Assembly: GCA_003562535.1 (NCBI GenBank)
Contig: PWUP01000025.1
Location: 1 to 24,150 of the forward strand
Reading direction: 5' to 3'
DNA from: Gammaproteobacteria bacterium
GTDB lineage: Bacteria > Pseudomonadota > Gammaproteobacteria > Competibacterales > Competibacteraceae
Length of the DNA stretch: 24,150 nt
Below the pieces are notes generated by a model. It was not told the DNA's origin. It searched no databases and saw only the letters and a list, made by a program, of their open reading frames with translations. Of the stretch, positions 1 through 8,805 are shown piece after piece. How positions within the stretch are numbered: the stretch's first letter is position 1; each line of letters opens with the position of its first letter. The translations under genes and the position numbers were made by a program.

Positions 1-1128
1 CCTTTTGAGCTGGTACGCGACCCCGATATTGATGTTGTTGTGGAATTGATTGGCGGTATCGAACCGGCACGGCAATTGATTTTGGAAGCCATTGCCCAAG
101 GTAAGCACGTCGTTACGGCGAATAAAGCCTTAATTGCGTTACACGGTAATGAGATTTTCGCTGCCGCCCACCAACAGGGGGTGATGGTGGCCTTTGAAGC
201 CGCTGTGGCAGGCGGCATCCCGATTATCAAAGCCCTGCGTGAGGGGCTGGCGGGTAACCAAATCGAATGGCTGGCCGGTATTATCAACGGCACCAGCAAT
301 TTCATTCTTACCGAAATGCGCGATAAGGGGCGGGATTTTGCCGAGGTGCTGGCTGAGGCGCAGGCGCTGGGCTATGCGGAGGCTGATCCCACGTTCGATA
401 TTGAAGGCATTGACGCTGCGCATAAATTAACCATCTTGGCCTCGATTGCTTTTGGTATCCCGTTGGCGTTTGACCGAGTGTACACCGAAGGCATTGCCCA
501 TGTGAGTCGGCAGGATGTCCAGTACGCTGAAGAACTTGGTTATCGCATCAAGCACTTAGGTATTGCCCGCCGGGTAGCCGAGGGTATTGAGTTGCGGGTT
601 CACCCGACGCTGATTCCCGAACGACGCCTGATTGCCAATGTGAATGGGGTGATGAACGCGATTTTAGTCAAAGGCGACGCCGTGGGTTCGACCCTGTATT
701 ACGGTGCCGGTGCCGGTGCTGAGCCAACCGCTTCAGCCGTGGTCGCGGATCTGGTCGATGTGGTGCGCACTTTAACCGCTGATCCGGGTAATCGGGTGCC
801 GCATCTGGCGTTTCAAGCTGATCACATTACCGACGTGCCGCTGTTGCCCATCGAGCAGGTGATAACAGCGTATTATCTGCACATGCAGGCAGAGGACCGG
901 CCCGGTGTGATGGCGGAGATCACCGGTGTGTTGGCGGATCAGGGGATCAGTATTGAAGCCTTGATTCAAAAGCAATCGGCACCGGGTAGCTCTGTCGTGC
1001 CGGTGATTATGCTGACCCATCGTGTGCGTGAACAGCACTTAGTGCGGGCGGTGGAGCAGATCGAAGCCATGGACGCCATCACCGGTAGCGTGACCCGGAT
1101 TCGTTTGGAACGTTTGAATGCCGATTAA
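1..1128 (+). CDS. hom: Homoserine dehydrogenase, 5' end cut by window
   Basis: This enzyme reduces aspartate semialdehyde to homoserine with NAD(P)H, at the branch leading to threonine and methionine. The frame is open from base 1 and gives 375 residues. Family members are about 435 residues, so roughly 60 residues, including the N-terminal nucleotide-binding glycine loop, lie outside the window. Visible landmarks are the NKALI segment after the Rossmann part, the substrate-domain motif GIINGTSNFIL, and the ADPTFDIEGIDAAHKL stretch with the catalytic Asp and Lys. A C-terminal ACT domain starts near fragment residue 290 (YYLHMQAEDRPGVMAEITG). That domain normally senses the end-product threonine. 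An internal GTG at base 40 could be mistaken for a start, but the reading frame and homology continue upstream of it. recJ follows after 3 bp, so the two are probably co-transcribed. No aspartokinase domain is visible, so this looks like the monofunctional type. Confidence 0.96.
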   Translation, partial: PFELVRDPDIDVVVELIGGIEPARQLILEAIAQGKHVVTANKALIALHGNEIFAAAHQQGVMVAFEAAVAGGIPIIKALREGLAGNQIEWLAGIINGTSNFILTEMRDKGRDFAEVLAEAQALGYAEADPTFDIEGIDAAHKLTILASIAFGIPLAFDRVYTEGIAHVSRQDVQYAEELGYRIKHLGIARRVAEGIELRVHPTLIPERRLIANVNGVMNAILVKGDAVGSTLYYGAGAGAEPTASAVVADLVDVVRTLTADPGNRVPHLAFQADHITDVPLLPIEQVITAYYLHMQAEDRPGVMAEITGVLADQGISIEALIQKQSAPGSSVVPVIMLTHRVREQHLVRAVEQIEAMDAITGSVTRIRLERLNAD

Positions 1129-1131
1129 CTC

Positions 1132-2844
1132 ATGGCGGTGACCATTGTCCGTCATCATGCCAGCGACTGGCCGGAGTTGCCGGTATCGCCATTACTGCGC
1201 CGCATCTATGCCCACCGCTCGATTCGTTCGGCTGAGGAACTGATCCATACCCTAGATCGTTTGCCCGATCCGGCCACACTGACGGGAATGGAGGCTGCGG
1301 TCGCTCTGCTGGAACGGGCGATGCGCACCCAACAGCGCATTGTCATCGTGGCCGATTATGATGCCGATGGGGCCACCAGTTGTGCGCTGGCGGTCAAGGC
1401 GTTACAGGCTATGGGGGCCCAGAGCGTGAGTTATGTGGTGCCGAATCGCTTTGATTATGGTTATGGCCTGACGCCAGAGAGCGTGGCGCTGGCCGCCGAG
1501 CAGCAGCCCGACCTGCTGGTGACGGTGGACAATGGCGTTGCCAGCGTCGAGGGGGTGGCGGCGGCTAAACAGCGGGGTTGGCAGGTTCTGGTCACCGATC
1601 ACCACTTGCCGGGTGCCACATTACCGGCTGCCGATGCCATCGTGAACCCCAATCTGCCCAACGATGCCTTTCCCAGTCGCCATCTGGCCGGTGTTGGGGT
1701 GATGTTCTATGTGCTCTCGGCATTGCGTAGCCGCTTACGAGCCAGTAGCTGGTTTGCCGAACGGGGGATTGCTGTGCCCAATATGGGTCAATTTCTCGAT
1801 TTGGTGGCCTTTGGCACGGTGGCCGATGTGGTTCAGCTTGATCAGGTCAATCGAATTTTAGTGGATCAAGGGCTGCGACGTATCCGTGCTGGGTGTACGT
1901 GTCCGGGCATTATCGCCTTATGTGAGATCGCCCAGCGCGATCCCGCAGGCTTAACGGCTAAAGACATCGGGTTTGCTTTAGGACCACGGCTGAATGCCGC
2001 AGGGCGCTTGGACGATATGGCTTTAGGGATTCGCTGTTTACTGAGCGATACTCTGTCCCATGCACGGGGTTACGCCGCTGAACTGAATCGGTTTAACCGC
2101 GAGCGCCGCGATATTGAAGGTGAGATGCTGCATCATGCGTTGGATCAATTGGCCGCGCAATCCAGCGCTGAGTTACCGTTGGGTCTGTGTTTATACGATT
2201 CGCGTTGGCACCAAGGGGTGATTGGGATTTTAGCCTCACGAGTGCGCGAGCGCACCCATCGTCCCGTGGTTGCGTTTGCCCCCGATAAAAACGGCCAGAT
2301 CAAAGGTTCGGCGCGTTCCATAGCCGGTTTGCATATCCGTGATGTGTTCGCCGCGATTGCGACGGATCATGCTGGCCTGATCACCGCATTCGGCGGTCAT
2401 GCTATGGCGGCGGGACTGAGTTTGGAACGCTCGCAGTTGGCCGCGTTTCAAGCGGCCTTTGATGCCGAAGTGCGGCGCCGTACTAACCCCGAAGATTTCA
2501 CTGGGGTGGTGTACTCAGACGGTGAACTCACGGCAGAGCAACTGTCACTGCCGGTTGCTGAGTCCCTGCAAGCCGCTGGCCCTTGGGGGCAGGGGTTTCC
2601 CGAGCCTTTATTTGATGGCCTGTTTACCATTGTGTCTGGCCAAGTCTTGCAGGACAAGCATTTAAAATTAGTGCTGAATCCGGCTAATAGCCGCCATATC
2701 ATCGACGGCATTGCCTTTAATCAGGCCGCTGATTTTGGCGTTCCCCAACCGGGTCAGAAGGTGTGTCTCGCTTACCGCCTAGAAGTCAATGAGTGGCGTG
2801 GTCGCCGCAGTGCTCAGTTGGTGATTGAGGCTATCTGCCGCTAA
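1132..2844 (+). CDS. recJ: Single-stranded-DNA-specific 5'-3' exonuclease RecJ
   Basis: RecJ degrades single-stranded DNA 5' to 3' in RecF-pathway recombination, mismatch repair and base excision repair. The product has 570 residues, which is normal for the family. DHH-family motifs appear in order: VADYDADGAT (residues 73-82), TVDNG (131-135), the DHH signature in TDHH (155-158), and FGTVADVV (about 227-234). The DHHA1-side motifs follow: GPRLNAAGRLDD (284-295) and the glycine-rich GGHAMAAG (421-428). The Asp and His residues of these motifs bind the catalytic manganese ions. The ATG lies 3 bp after the hom stop codon, which suggests translational coupling. The downstream neighbour is convergent, with a gap of only 19 bp and no obvious terminator hairpin. 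The start is secure because conserved sequence begins within the first 30 residues. Confidence 0.97.
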   Translation: MAVTIVRHHASDWPELPVSPLLRRIYAHRSIRSAEELIHTLDRLPDPATLTGMEAAVALLERAMRTQQRIVIVADYDADGATSCALAVKALQAMGAQSVSYVVPNRFDYGYGLTPESVALAAEQQPDLLVTVDNGVASVEGVAAAKQRGWQVLVTDHHLPGATLPAADAIVNPNLPNDAFPSRHLAGVGVMFYVLSALRSRLRASSWFAERGIAVPNMGQFLDLVAFGTVADVVQLDQVNRILVDQGLRRIRAGCTCPGIIALCEIAQRDPAGLTAKDIGFALGPRLNAAGRLDDMALGIRCLLSDTLSHARGYAAELNRFNRERRDIEGEMLHHALDQLAAQSSAELPLGLCLYDSRWHQGVIGILASRVRERTHRPVVAFAPDKNGQIKGSARSIAGLHIRDVFAAIATDHAGLITAFGGHAMAAGLSLERSQLAAFQAAFDAEVRRRTNPEDFTGVVYSDGELTAEQLSLPVAESLQAAGPWGQGFPEPLFDGLFTIVSGQVLQDKHLKLVLNPANSRHIIDGIAFNQAADFGVPQPGQKVCLAYRLEVNEWRGRRSAQLVIEAICR

Positions 2845-2863
2845 CAGGCCTAGAGGGCAAAGT

Positions 2864-3898
2864 TCACGCCTGCATAAAACCGGTCAAGACATTGACGGTA
2901 TTGACCCCAATGGCATCAACCGCATAGCCACCTTCCATGACGAATAATGTCGGTAAGCCCAGACGCGCTAAACGCTGGCCGAGGCGGGGATAGTCTGCGC
3001 TATCCAGTAAAAATTGCGAAATGGGATCTCCCTTATAGGTATCCACGCCTAAAGAGATCACGAGGGCATCGGGGGCATAAGCGGTAATGCGCTCACAGGC
3101 CGACTCCAAAGCGGCAAACCAAGTGCTCGCATCGGTTCCCCAAGGCAAGGGGTAATTGGCATTAAAGCCTTCACCGGCACCCAGTCCAGTTTCATCCGCA
3201 TAACCGAGAAAATAGGGGAATTCTTGGCGTGGGTCACCGTGTAGCGACAACACCAACACATCATCACGGGCGTAGAAAATCGCTTGGGTGCCGTTGGCAT
3301 GGTGATAATCGACATCCAACACCGCCACCCGAGCGGCACCTTGATCCAGAAAGGCTTGAGCGGCAATCGCGGCATTATTGAGAAAACAATACCCGCCGTA
3401 ATAATCCGCCGCGGCATGATGACCTGGTGGCCGACACAAAGCAAACGCCGCCCGTTCCCCTGAGGCAATCCACTGCTGGGCGGTGAGCGCCACATAAGCG
3501 GAGCGGGTCACCGCTTGCCACGTTCCGGGAGTAATCGGGGTGCCTGCATCAAAGGAAAAATACGACAGCTTGCCGTCAATGGCCTCGGGTTCGATATCAC
3601 TGCGCATTCCCCGAATCGGCCAGTTCAGGGGTAAAGCGTGATGGTCGCTACCGTGTTCCTCAACCCAGGCGTCCCAAGCGGATTGTAAAAAGGCCAGATA
3701 ATTCGGGGCATGGATTCTGGCTAAAGGCGCAATGCCAAACTCCTGAGGCTCCAACACCGGCCCGAGCTGGCTGGCACGGACATGGCTGATCACCAGATCG
3801 GCGCGCTCAGGTTTTTCAAAACACGGCAGTAACTGACCGTCCATCAGCTCAAGGTTACCGTGCTGTAAACGGTGGGTATCCGTATAAATGGTTTTCAT
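2864..3898 (-). CDS. Acetylpolyamine amidohydrolase (histone deacetylase superfamily)
   Basis: This is a zinc hydrolase of the arginase/deacetylase fold that most likely removes acetyl groups from acetylated polyamines such as acetylputrescine. It has 344 residues. Signature segments are RPPGHHA (156-162) with the catalytic His pair 160/161, GGYCFLNNAAIAAQ (168-181), LDVDYHHANGT (194-204), LSLHGDP (218-223), ISLGVDTYKGDP (281-292) and MEGGY (321-325). From memory, Mycoplana ramosa APAH uses Asp195, His197 and Asp284 as zinc ligands and His158/His159/Tyr323 in catalysis. The equivalents here are Asp197, His199, Asp286, His160/His161 and Tyr325, a constant offset of two, which argues for APAH rather than a generic deacetylase. 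The start codon overlaps the stop of the upstream GNAT-nitrilase gene (ATGA), so the two are translationally coupled. The true substrate, for example an acetylated non-polyamine amine, remains an inference. Confidence 0.93.
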   Translation of the reverse strand: MKTIYTDTHRLQHGNLELMDGQLLPCFEKPERADLVISHVRASQLGPVLEPQEFGIAPLARIHAPNYLAFLQSAWDAWVEEHGSDHHALPLNWPIRGMRSDIEPEAIDGKLSYFSFDAGTPITPGTWQAVTRSAYVALTAQQWIASGERAAFALCRPPGHHAAADYYGGYCFLNNAAIAAQAFLDQGAARVAVLDVDYHHANGTQAIFYARDDVLVLSLHGDPRQEFPYFLGYADETGLGAGEGFNANYPLPWGTDASTWFAALESACERITAYAPDALVISLGVDTYKGDPISQFLLDSADYPRLGQRLARLGLPTLFVMEGGYAVDAIGVNTVNVLTGFMQA

Positions 3899-5442
3899 TG
3901 ATGGGTGTCAGAACCTGTCCAAGTCAAGCGAAATAAATCGAGGCGCCGGTCTTTGAGATTGGTCACCGAACCTTCGTTACGCAGAATTTTAAGCTGTTCG
4001 AGATTGAGATCCGAAAACATCATCATCTCAGTGTTCGGGGTGGTTTCCGACAGCACGGCATCGTGCGGAAAGGCAAAATCGGACGGCGAGAACACCGCCG
4101 ATTGCGCATATTGCACATCGAGGTTATCAATCGACGGCAAATTGCCCACACTGCCACAAATGACCACATAACATTCGTTTTCAATCGCCCGAGCCTGAGC
4201 GCAATGGTGTACTCGCAGAAAGCCGTTTTTGGTGTCCGTCCAAAAGGGTACAAATAAGATGTCCATGCCGCGGGCAGCCAGCAAACGCGGTAATTCTGGC
4301 ATTTCGACATCGTAGCAAATGAGGATACCAATGCGACCGGCATCGGTGTCAAATAGATGTAAGCCGTCACCGCCCTCGATGACCCAATCTTGGCGTTCTT
4401 GAGGAGTAATATGCAGTTTTTGCTGATGTTCCACGCGACCATTGCGATGACACAGATACGCGACATTCAGCAGCCGCCCTTGTGGGTCTTGTTCGACCAA
4501 GGAGCCAGCAATAATATTGATATTGTAAGCAACCGCCATGCGGGATATTTCTTGCTTGAACTGCGGGGTGAACTGGGCGAGAAAACGGATTGCCGCGGCT
4601 GAATCCCCTTGTGCGGTTAAGCCCATCAGCGGGGTGTTAAACAGTTCGGGAAATACCGCGAAATCACTGCGATAATCGGATAGGGTGTCAACAAAATACT
4701 CGACTTGTTGCAACACCGCGTCCACATCATTAAATTCGCGCATCTGCCACTGCACCGCCCCCACACGGACATGGGTTTTATAGTACGCAGCAAGCGGGCT
4801 AGGCGGTTCGTAGAGAATATTATCCCATTCCAACAACGTCGCATAACCTTGAGACTTTTGATCTTCAGGCAGATAAGCGCGCAGCAGACGTGTGACTTTA
4901 AATTCGTTAGCGAGCTGAAACGAGAGGATGGGATCATACAGCTCGTGGCGACTGACCTTGGCAATGTACTCCGTCGGCGACAGTTCCTCAGCGTGCTGAT
5001 AATAACCGGTGATGCGTCCGCCGGCCAGAATAGCGCGTAAATTCAGTGAACGGCAGAGTTCTTTGCGGGCATCATACAGTCGTCGTCCTAAGCGATACCC
5101 TCGATAATCGGGATGAATCAGCACATCCAGCCCATATAAGGCATCGCCGTTTGGATTGTGCCGAATCTCAGTGTGTGAATCTTGCAGATCATGGTAGGTA
5201 TGCGGATTGGAAAACTGGCTGTAATCGACCCGCAACGTCAGCGCCATACCCACCAACTGCCCATCGTCTTCAATGACAATCTGTCCTGCCGGGAACAAAC
5301 GGATTAAGGCATTGATTGTGGACTGCGACCAGGCTCCACCGAGATCGACATAGACTTGATCCATTAACTGTTTAAGCTGTGGATAATCGCTGGTCTCTAG
5401 GTTGCGCAACCGCAGATGTAACGGTTCAGAGTGGATAGGCAT
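3895..5442 (-). CDS. GNAT N-acetyltransferase / carbon-nitrogen hydrolase fusion
   Basis: This is a two-domain protein of 515 residues. Residues 8-205 form a GNAT acetyltransferase domain, with the acetyl-CoA-binding segment around RGYRLGRRLYDAR (114-126). The usual middle glycine of R-G-x-G-x-G is Arg117 here. Residues 224-480 form a nitrilase-superfamily amidase with the complete triad: Glu266 in FPELF, Lys342 in QQKLHI and Cys376 in LICYDVEMPE. Fusions of these two domains are a known bacterial nitrilase-superfamily branch, but the substrate is not established to my knowledge. The gene sits 10 bp downstream of a universal stress protein and overlaps the acetylpolyamine amidohydrolase by 4 bp. 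That context suggests work on an amine or amide that is acetylated and deacetylated, possibly a polyamine; this is inference. No clear Shine-Dalgarno precedes the ATG, consistent with coupling to the upstream gene. There is no signal peptide, so it should be cytoplasmic. Confidence 0.93.
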   Translation of the reverse strand: MPIHSEPLHLRLRNLETSDYPQLKQLMDQVYVDLGGAWSQSTINALIRLFPAGQIVIEDDGQLVGMALTLRVDYSQFSNPHTYHDLQDSHTEIRHNPNGDALYGLDVLIHPDYRGYRLGRRLYDARKELCRSLNLRAILAGGRITGYYQHAEELSPTEYIAKVSRHELYDPILSFQLANEFKVTRLLRAYLPEDQKSQGYATLLEWDNILYEPPSPLAAYYKTHVRVGAVQWQMREFNDVDAVLQQVEYFVDTLSDYRSDFAVFPELFNTPLMGLTAQGDSAAAIRFLAQFTPQFKQEISRMAVAYNINIIAGSLVEQDPQGRLLNVAYLCHRNGRVEHQQKLHITPQERQDWVIEGGDGLHLFDTDAGRIGILICYDVEMPELPRLLAARGMDILFVPFWTDTKNGFLRVHHCAQARAIENECYVVICGSVGNLPSIDNLDVQYAQSAVFSPSDFAFPHDAVLSETTPNTEMMMFSDLNLEQLKILRNEGSVTNLKDRRLDLFRLTWTGSDTHQ

Positions 5443-5452
5443 GGCCGTTGCA

Positions 5453-5899
5453 CTACTGCACTAAGGTCACAGCACTGCCTGCATGACGGACGACCTTCTC
5501 ACTCACGCTGCCGACAAGCAGCGATTGCATCCGCGACAGACCACGGCGCCCCATGACCACTAAGGTATCGGGGTGCTGGTGAACATAATGAATAATCTCT
5601 TCGGCCGGATCACCCATGGTGACGACTTCCTCGGCCTGTGTGCCGATGTCACCCATCACTTGGCGAGCTTTGTCCATCGCTGCGCGTGCCGCACTGTGCT
5701 CAATATGTTGAATCTCGTCGTCAGAGAGCTTGGACATATTCATAAGCATGGATGATTGCGCGGGCATGACAAACATCAAGGTGACGGTGCACTGAGTCGC
5801 GGTGGCGAGTCTGGCTCCAAACTGGGCGGCGCGGTTAGCACCCTCAGAACCATCGACGGGGATAAGTACTGTTTCAAAATCAACCATTGACACATTCAC
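5453..5899 (-). CDS. Universal stress protein, UspA family
   Basis: This is a small cytoplasmic nucleotide-binding stress protein of about 148 residues. It opens with FETVLIPVDGSE, the typical first beta-strand and Asp of the family. Near the C-terminus it carries the ATP-binding signature G-2x-G-9x-G-S, seen as GRRGLSRMQSLLVGS, so it belongs to the ATP-binding subgroup. The start is uncertain. A TTG at 5938 gives 161 residues. The GTG at 5899 has GGAG nine nucleotides upstream and is chosen here. The ATG at 5887 fits the usual family N-terminus best (144 residues) but has no ribosome binding site of its own. The gene lies between the exported repeat protein and the GNAT-nitrilase fusion on the same strand, 10 bp before the latter. 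It may therefore be expressed with the putative amine-modifying pair. No precise function can be assigned. Confidence 0.92.
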   Translation of the reverse strand: MNVSMVDFETVLIPVDGSEGANRAAQFGARLATATQCTVTLMFVMPAQSSMLMNMSKLSDDEIQHIEHSAARAAMDKARQVMGDIGTQAEEVVTMGDPAEEIIHYVHQHPDTLVVMGRRGLSRMQSLLVGSVSEKVVRHAGSAVTLVQ

Positions 5900-5976
5900 T
5901 GTTTTTTGCTCCGGTTCTTTGATGACTTGGGTAGTCAATTCGGGACTGCGATTGCTATCCGCGCTGGCAGTTCCAC

Positions 5977-7758
5977 TTACTCAGCCGCTTGGCCATAGTC
6001 TAGGTGTAAACCGAGCACATCGATCGCCTGCTCCGGATTGATCAATAGACCGAACAGGGTCGCAAAGTCCAACGGATTAGGTGGTTCCAGCCGCAGGCTC
6101 AATGGAGCGGTGCCGTGGGGCACATCCCGGATAAACTGTTCAATCGCCGTCGCCATAGTCTGTACTCGGGCATCGCCCGCAATCCCTAAATCCACAAGCT
6201 GCCCTCGCAGCTCACCGACGAGTCGCTCGATCAATCCTTCGAGGCTTTGCTGTTCTTCAGCCGCCACAGTGTCCAGAACAGTACCAATAAACCCCAAGTC
6301 CTGATAACGCAGTTCGGCATGCAGGATACCGGACGGGATAGCACTGGGATCATCCATGAATAGCGCGGTCATCACATCGTCCATATACAATCCTGCCACG
6401 CGCAAACTCAGGTCAATCTGGCCAAGGTCGACAAACTCCACCCACGAATGGGCAAGATCGAATAACCCCGTGGATTCATCCAGCGTATAGGCTAATTGCA
6501 TATTGATGACTAACTGCTCTAAACCCAGTGCTTTAATCCATTCTTCCTCGTCTAAATCCTCTAGGGGAACCACTAAACCCTGTACAGTGGTCTCAAGGTA
6601 AGCGGGGGGACTATCACGCACAATGGCATCCCAATCAATGCGCTCTACAATCCAGCGATCTACAGACAGCACCAAGGGCTCGCCGGGTATGTCGTCACTG
6701 AGCCGGAGGTCTTCCACGATAAACCCCTGTTCACCCAATGGCTGAGCGGAAGACCAACTCAAGGTACCTGGCGGAGCGGTAGTGGCGATTGCCAATAAGG
6801 TGTCATAGGCGGATAAGCCGGTGATATCGATCCAAGGCTCTGGTGCATCGTGATCATACTCATCGGTATCCGTCCAACGCGGTGCATCGGCACTGATGAA
6901 CACATGAGCCGGAGCAGTGCCGCCACCGAACGTCCCCACCCAAACGGCATAGGCCCCTGGAGAGCCACTCAGCGTGACAGCGGGGTGGTATTGATAGGTG
7001 TCGTCATTGCACAGCCACTCGCCCTCTGGCGTGTGTACGACTAAGGTGGTGTCGCTGTCGGATAGGGCGTATACACTCGGTGCGCTCACGCGGCCATCCA
7101 GTTCGATGACCACATCCGGTTGCTCGGCATTAATATAGCCTGTACACCCCAAACCCAAGCCATCCGCTTGGTCTGATCCGCCGGCTAACAAGGCAATCGG
7201 ATAGGGATCGGGTTCAAAGTCACGAGTAAACCGCACCGTCTCATATAATGGGGGAGCAGTAACTTCAAACCTTGGTATAATCTGCCACTGCGGATTGAGT
7301 TCCGAGATCAGTAACCGAGCCGGTTGAAATTCTTCCAGCGAATATAAACCGACCCAGATGGCATAACGACCGGGAGCCGGTTTGCTAATTTCAACCAAAG
7401 GGTTATAACCGTAACTGTCATCATTGCACAGCCAATCCCCGTTAGGTGCCCGCACCACTAATGTGGTGTCGGCTTCTGCTATCGCATAGATATTCAGGGG
7501 TTGCCGTGGTCGATTAAACGTCAGGGTGGCATCCGGAGCATCGGGATTAATATAACCAACGCAGTCTGATCCTAAACTACGGGCATCAAAATAACCGCCA
7601 GCATCCAAGTGAATCACTTGGGGGTCGGGCATAAAGCCAGCACTGAGATTCAGATCGGCATAAACCCCCGAGGCTTGGTAATTTTGCGCCATTACGGCCA
7701 TACTAGAGCCAAGCAACAGCACAGCCACTGTTGACACAATTTTGTTGTTTATATGCAT
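5977..7758 (-). CDS. Exported protein with two PPC-like repeats, function unknown
   Basis: The product has 593 residues with a clear Sec signal peptide: a short basic start, a hydrophobic core around residues 8-20, and likely cleavage after AVMA at residue 24. Two homologous repeats follow (about 36-155 and 175-294). Each holds an LG-x-x-C-x-GYIN segment and DTTLVV...WLCNDD...YAxWVG. They resemble bacterial pre-peptidase (PPC-type) beta-sandwich domains. The paired cysteines Cys66/Cys111 and Cys205/Cys250 probably form disulfides in the periplasm or outside the cell. The C-terminal half (about 310-590) is acidic, has no motif I recognise, and shows no peptidase triad. The ATG is supported by GGAGA six nucleotides upstream. 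The gene is divergent from the NmrA-like gene and heads the minus-strand run that includes the UspA gene 77 bp downstream. It may bind a ligand or the cell surface, but that is a guess. Confidence 0.85.
   Translation of the reverse strand: MHINNKIVSTVAVLLLGSSMAVMAQNYQASGVYADLNLSAGFMPDPQVIHLDAGGYFDARSLGSDCVGYINPDAPDATLTFNRPRQPLNIYAIAEADTTLVVRAPNGDWLCNDDSYGYNPLVEISKPAPGRYAIWVGLYSLEEFQPARLLISELNPQWQIIPRFEVTAPPLYETVRFTRDFEPDPYPIALLAGGSDQADGLGLGCTGYINAEQPDVVIELDGRVSAPSVYALSDSDTTLVVHTPEGEWLCNDDTYQYHPAVTLSGSPGAYAVWVGTFGGGTAPAHVFISADAPRWTDTDEYDHDAPEPWIDITGLSAYDTLLAIATTAPPGTLSWSSAQPLGEQGFIVEDLRLSDDIPGEPLVLSVDRWIVERIDWDAIVRDSPPAYLETTVQGLVVPLEDLDEEEWIKALGLEQLVINMQLAYTLDESTGLFDLAHSWVEFVDLGQIDLSLRVAGLYMDDVMTALFMDDPSAIPSGILHAELRYQDLGFIGTVLDTVAAEEQQSLEGLIERLVGELRGQLVDLGIAGDARVQTMATAIEQFIRDVPHGTAPLSLRLEPPNPLDFATLFGLLINPEQAIDVLGLHLDYGQAAE
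6877..7653 (-). repeat. Tandem internal duplication (two ~120-residue units) in the exported protein gene
   Basis: Units at about 7294-7653 and 6877-7236 encode the two homologous domains, with an exact offset of 139 codons (417 bp) at the CNDD motif. Short DNA identity survives: a 14-base word spanning the Cys-Asn-Asp codons occurs at 7004-7017 and 7421-7434. This is an old in-frame gene-internal duplication rather than a mobile repeat. Confidence 0.75.
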
Positions 7759-7828
7759 AATGGGTCTCCATCACCAGTATCACAAAGCCATCCGAGTCGC
7801 TTAACCGTTTCCGCAACGAGAGAATGCT

Positions 7829-8734
7829 ATGCCACAACCCACAGTATTAGTGATTGGTGCGACTGGCGCTCAAGGTGGCAGTGTAGCACGCCATTTGTTG
7901 CATCAACAGCGTTTTAAGGTGCGAGCACTGACCCGCAATCCCCAGTCACAGCGCGCCCAAGCGATGCGCCAGGCGGGAGTCGAAGTGGTCTATGGAGATC
8001 TCGATGATATCGACAGCCTGCGCACTGCGCTCATCGATTGCCAAGCCGTATTTGGCGTCACCAATTACTGGGAACATTACGAGTTGGAATACACGCAAGG
8101 CCGTCAGCTCGTCGAAGCCATCATTACTTCGCGGGTTCGGCATATTATTCTCAGCACCCAGCCACCCGCCAGTACAATCAGTTCACGCACTTTAGCGGTG
8201 CCGCCCTATGATCTCAAGGCGCATTTAGAGGCGTATGTCCGCGATACGGCTTTGCCGGCCAGTTTTGTCCATATCGCCTTTTATTACGAAAATTTTTTAC
8301 GCACGTTTCTACCTCAGCGCCACGCTGATGGGCATTACGTTATCCATCTGCCCCTAGACGATACACCATTAGCCGCTGTGGCTGCTGCCGATATTGGGGG
8401 AGTAGTTGCGGCGATGTTTGCCGACCCTGAGACGTTTATTGGCCAAACGGTCAACATTGTCGGCGATCAGCGACCGCTCGCCGATTATGCGCGGATCATG
8501 AGTGAATGCTCTGGTCTGCCGATCCACTATCAACCGCTGCACTATACGGAATTTGCTCAACTCGCCTTGCCGAATGCCAGTGACTGGGCCGCTCAATTTG
8601 AATTTAACCGCCGTTACGCCCAGGATCACAGTGCGGATATCGCCCGCTGCCGACAACGGTACCCCGCGCTGCGTGCATTTACCGCATGGTTACACCCGCA
8701 GGCGGCAAAGTTTCAGGCTCGGCTACTGCAATAG
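7829..8734 (+). CDS. NmrA-like NAD(P)-binding family protein
   Basis: This is a 301-residue Rossmann-fold protein of the atypical short-chain dehydrogenase group. The N-terminal dinucleotide loop is VIGATGAQGGSVARHLL, with the GxxGxxG pattern at residues 10-16. ALTRNP follows the second strand, as in NmrA/HSCARG proteins, which prefer NADP. GDLDD and the FGVTNYWE segment are also typical. A YDLK tetrad (near residue 130) occurs where related proteins keep a Tyr/Lys or just a Lys, so catalysis is not certain. Members act as redox sensors or as reductases such as quinone or isoflavone reductase types, and the substrate cannot be read here. A purine-rich GAGAGAA precedes the ATG as a weak ribosome binding site. 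It is divergent from the exported repeat protein across about 70 bp. The next gene starts 71 bp downstream and might be read from the same promoter. Confidence 0.88.
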   Translation: MPQPTVLVIGATGAQGGSVARHLLHQQRFKVRALTRNPQSQRAQAMRQAGVEVVYGDLDDIDSLRTALIDCQAVFGVTNYWEHYELEYTQGRQLVEAIITSRVRHIILSTQPPASTISSRTLAVPPYDLKAHLEAYVRDTALPASFVHIAFYYENFLRTFLPQRHADGHYVIHLPLDDTPLAAVAAADIGGVVAAMFADPETFIGQTVNIVGDQRPLADYARIMSECSGLPIHYQPLHYTEFAQLALPNASDWAAQFEFNRRYAQDHSADIARCRQRYPALRAFTAWLHPQAAKFQARLLQ

Positions 8735-8805
8735 TGGTCAAATACCGCCTTAACCTGCTAGGATTTCAGCTTGGAATAACCAATCCATTGAGTTGTGATG
8801 CTGTC

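Noticed and set aside
4023..4964. Several long antisense or alternate-frame open stretches within the GNAT-nitrilase, deacetylase and other genes.
   Set aside because: They lie wholly inside well-supported genes, lack ribosome binding sites and show no family motifs; they are shadows of the real frames.
8686..8805. An upstream in-frame start for the serine hydrolase at 8686.
   Set aside because: It would overlap the NmrA-like gene and place 40 residues before the Tat signal; the ATG at 8806 gives a normal signal peptide.
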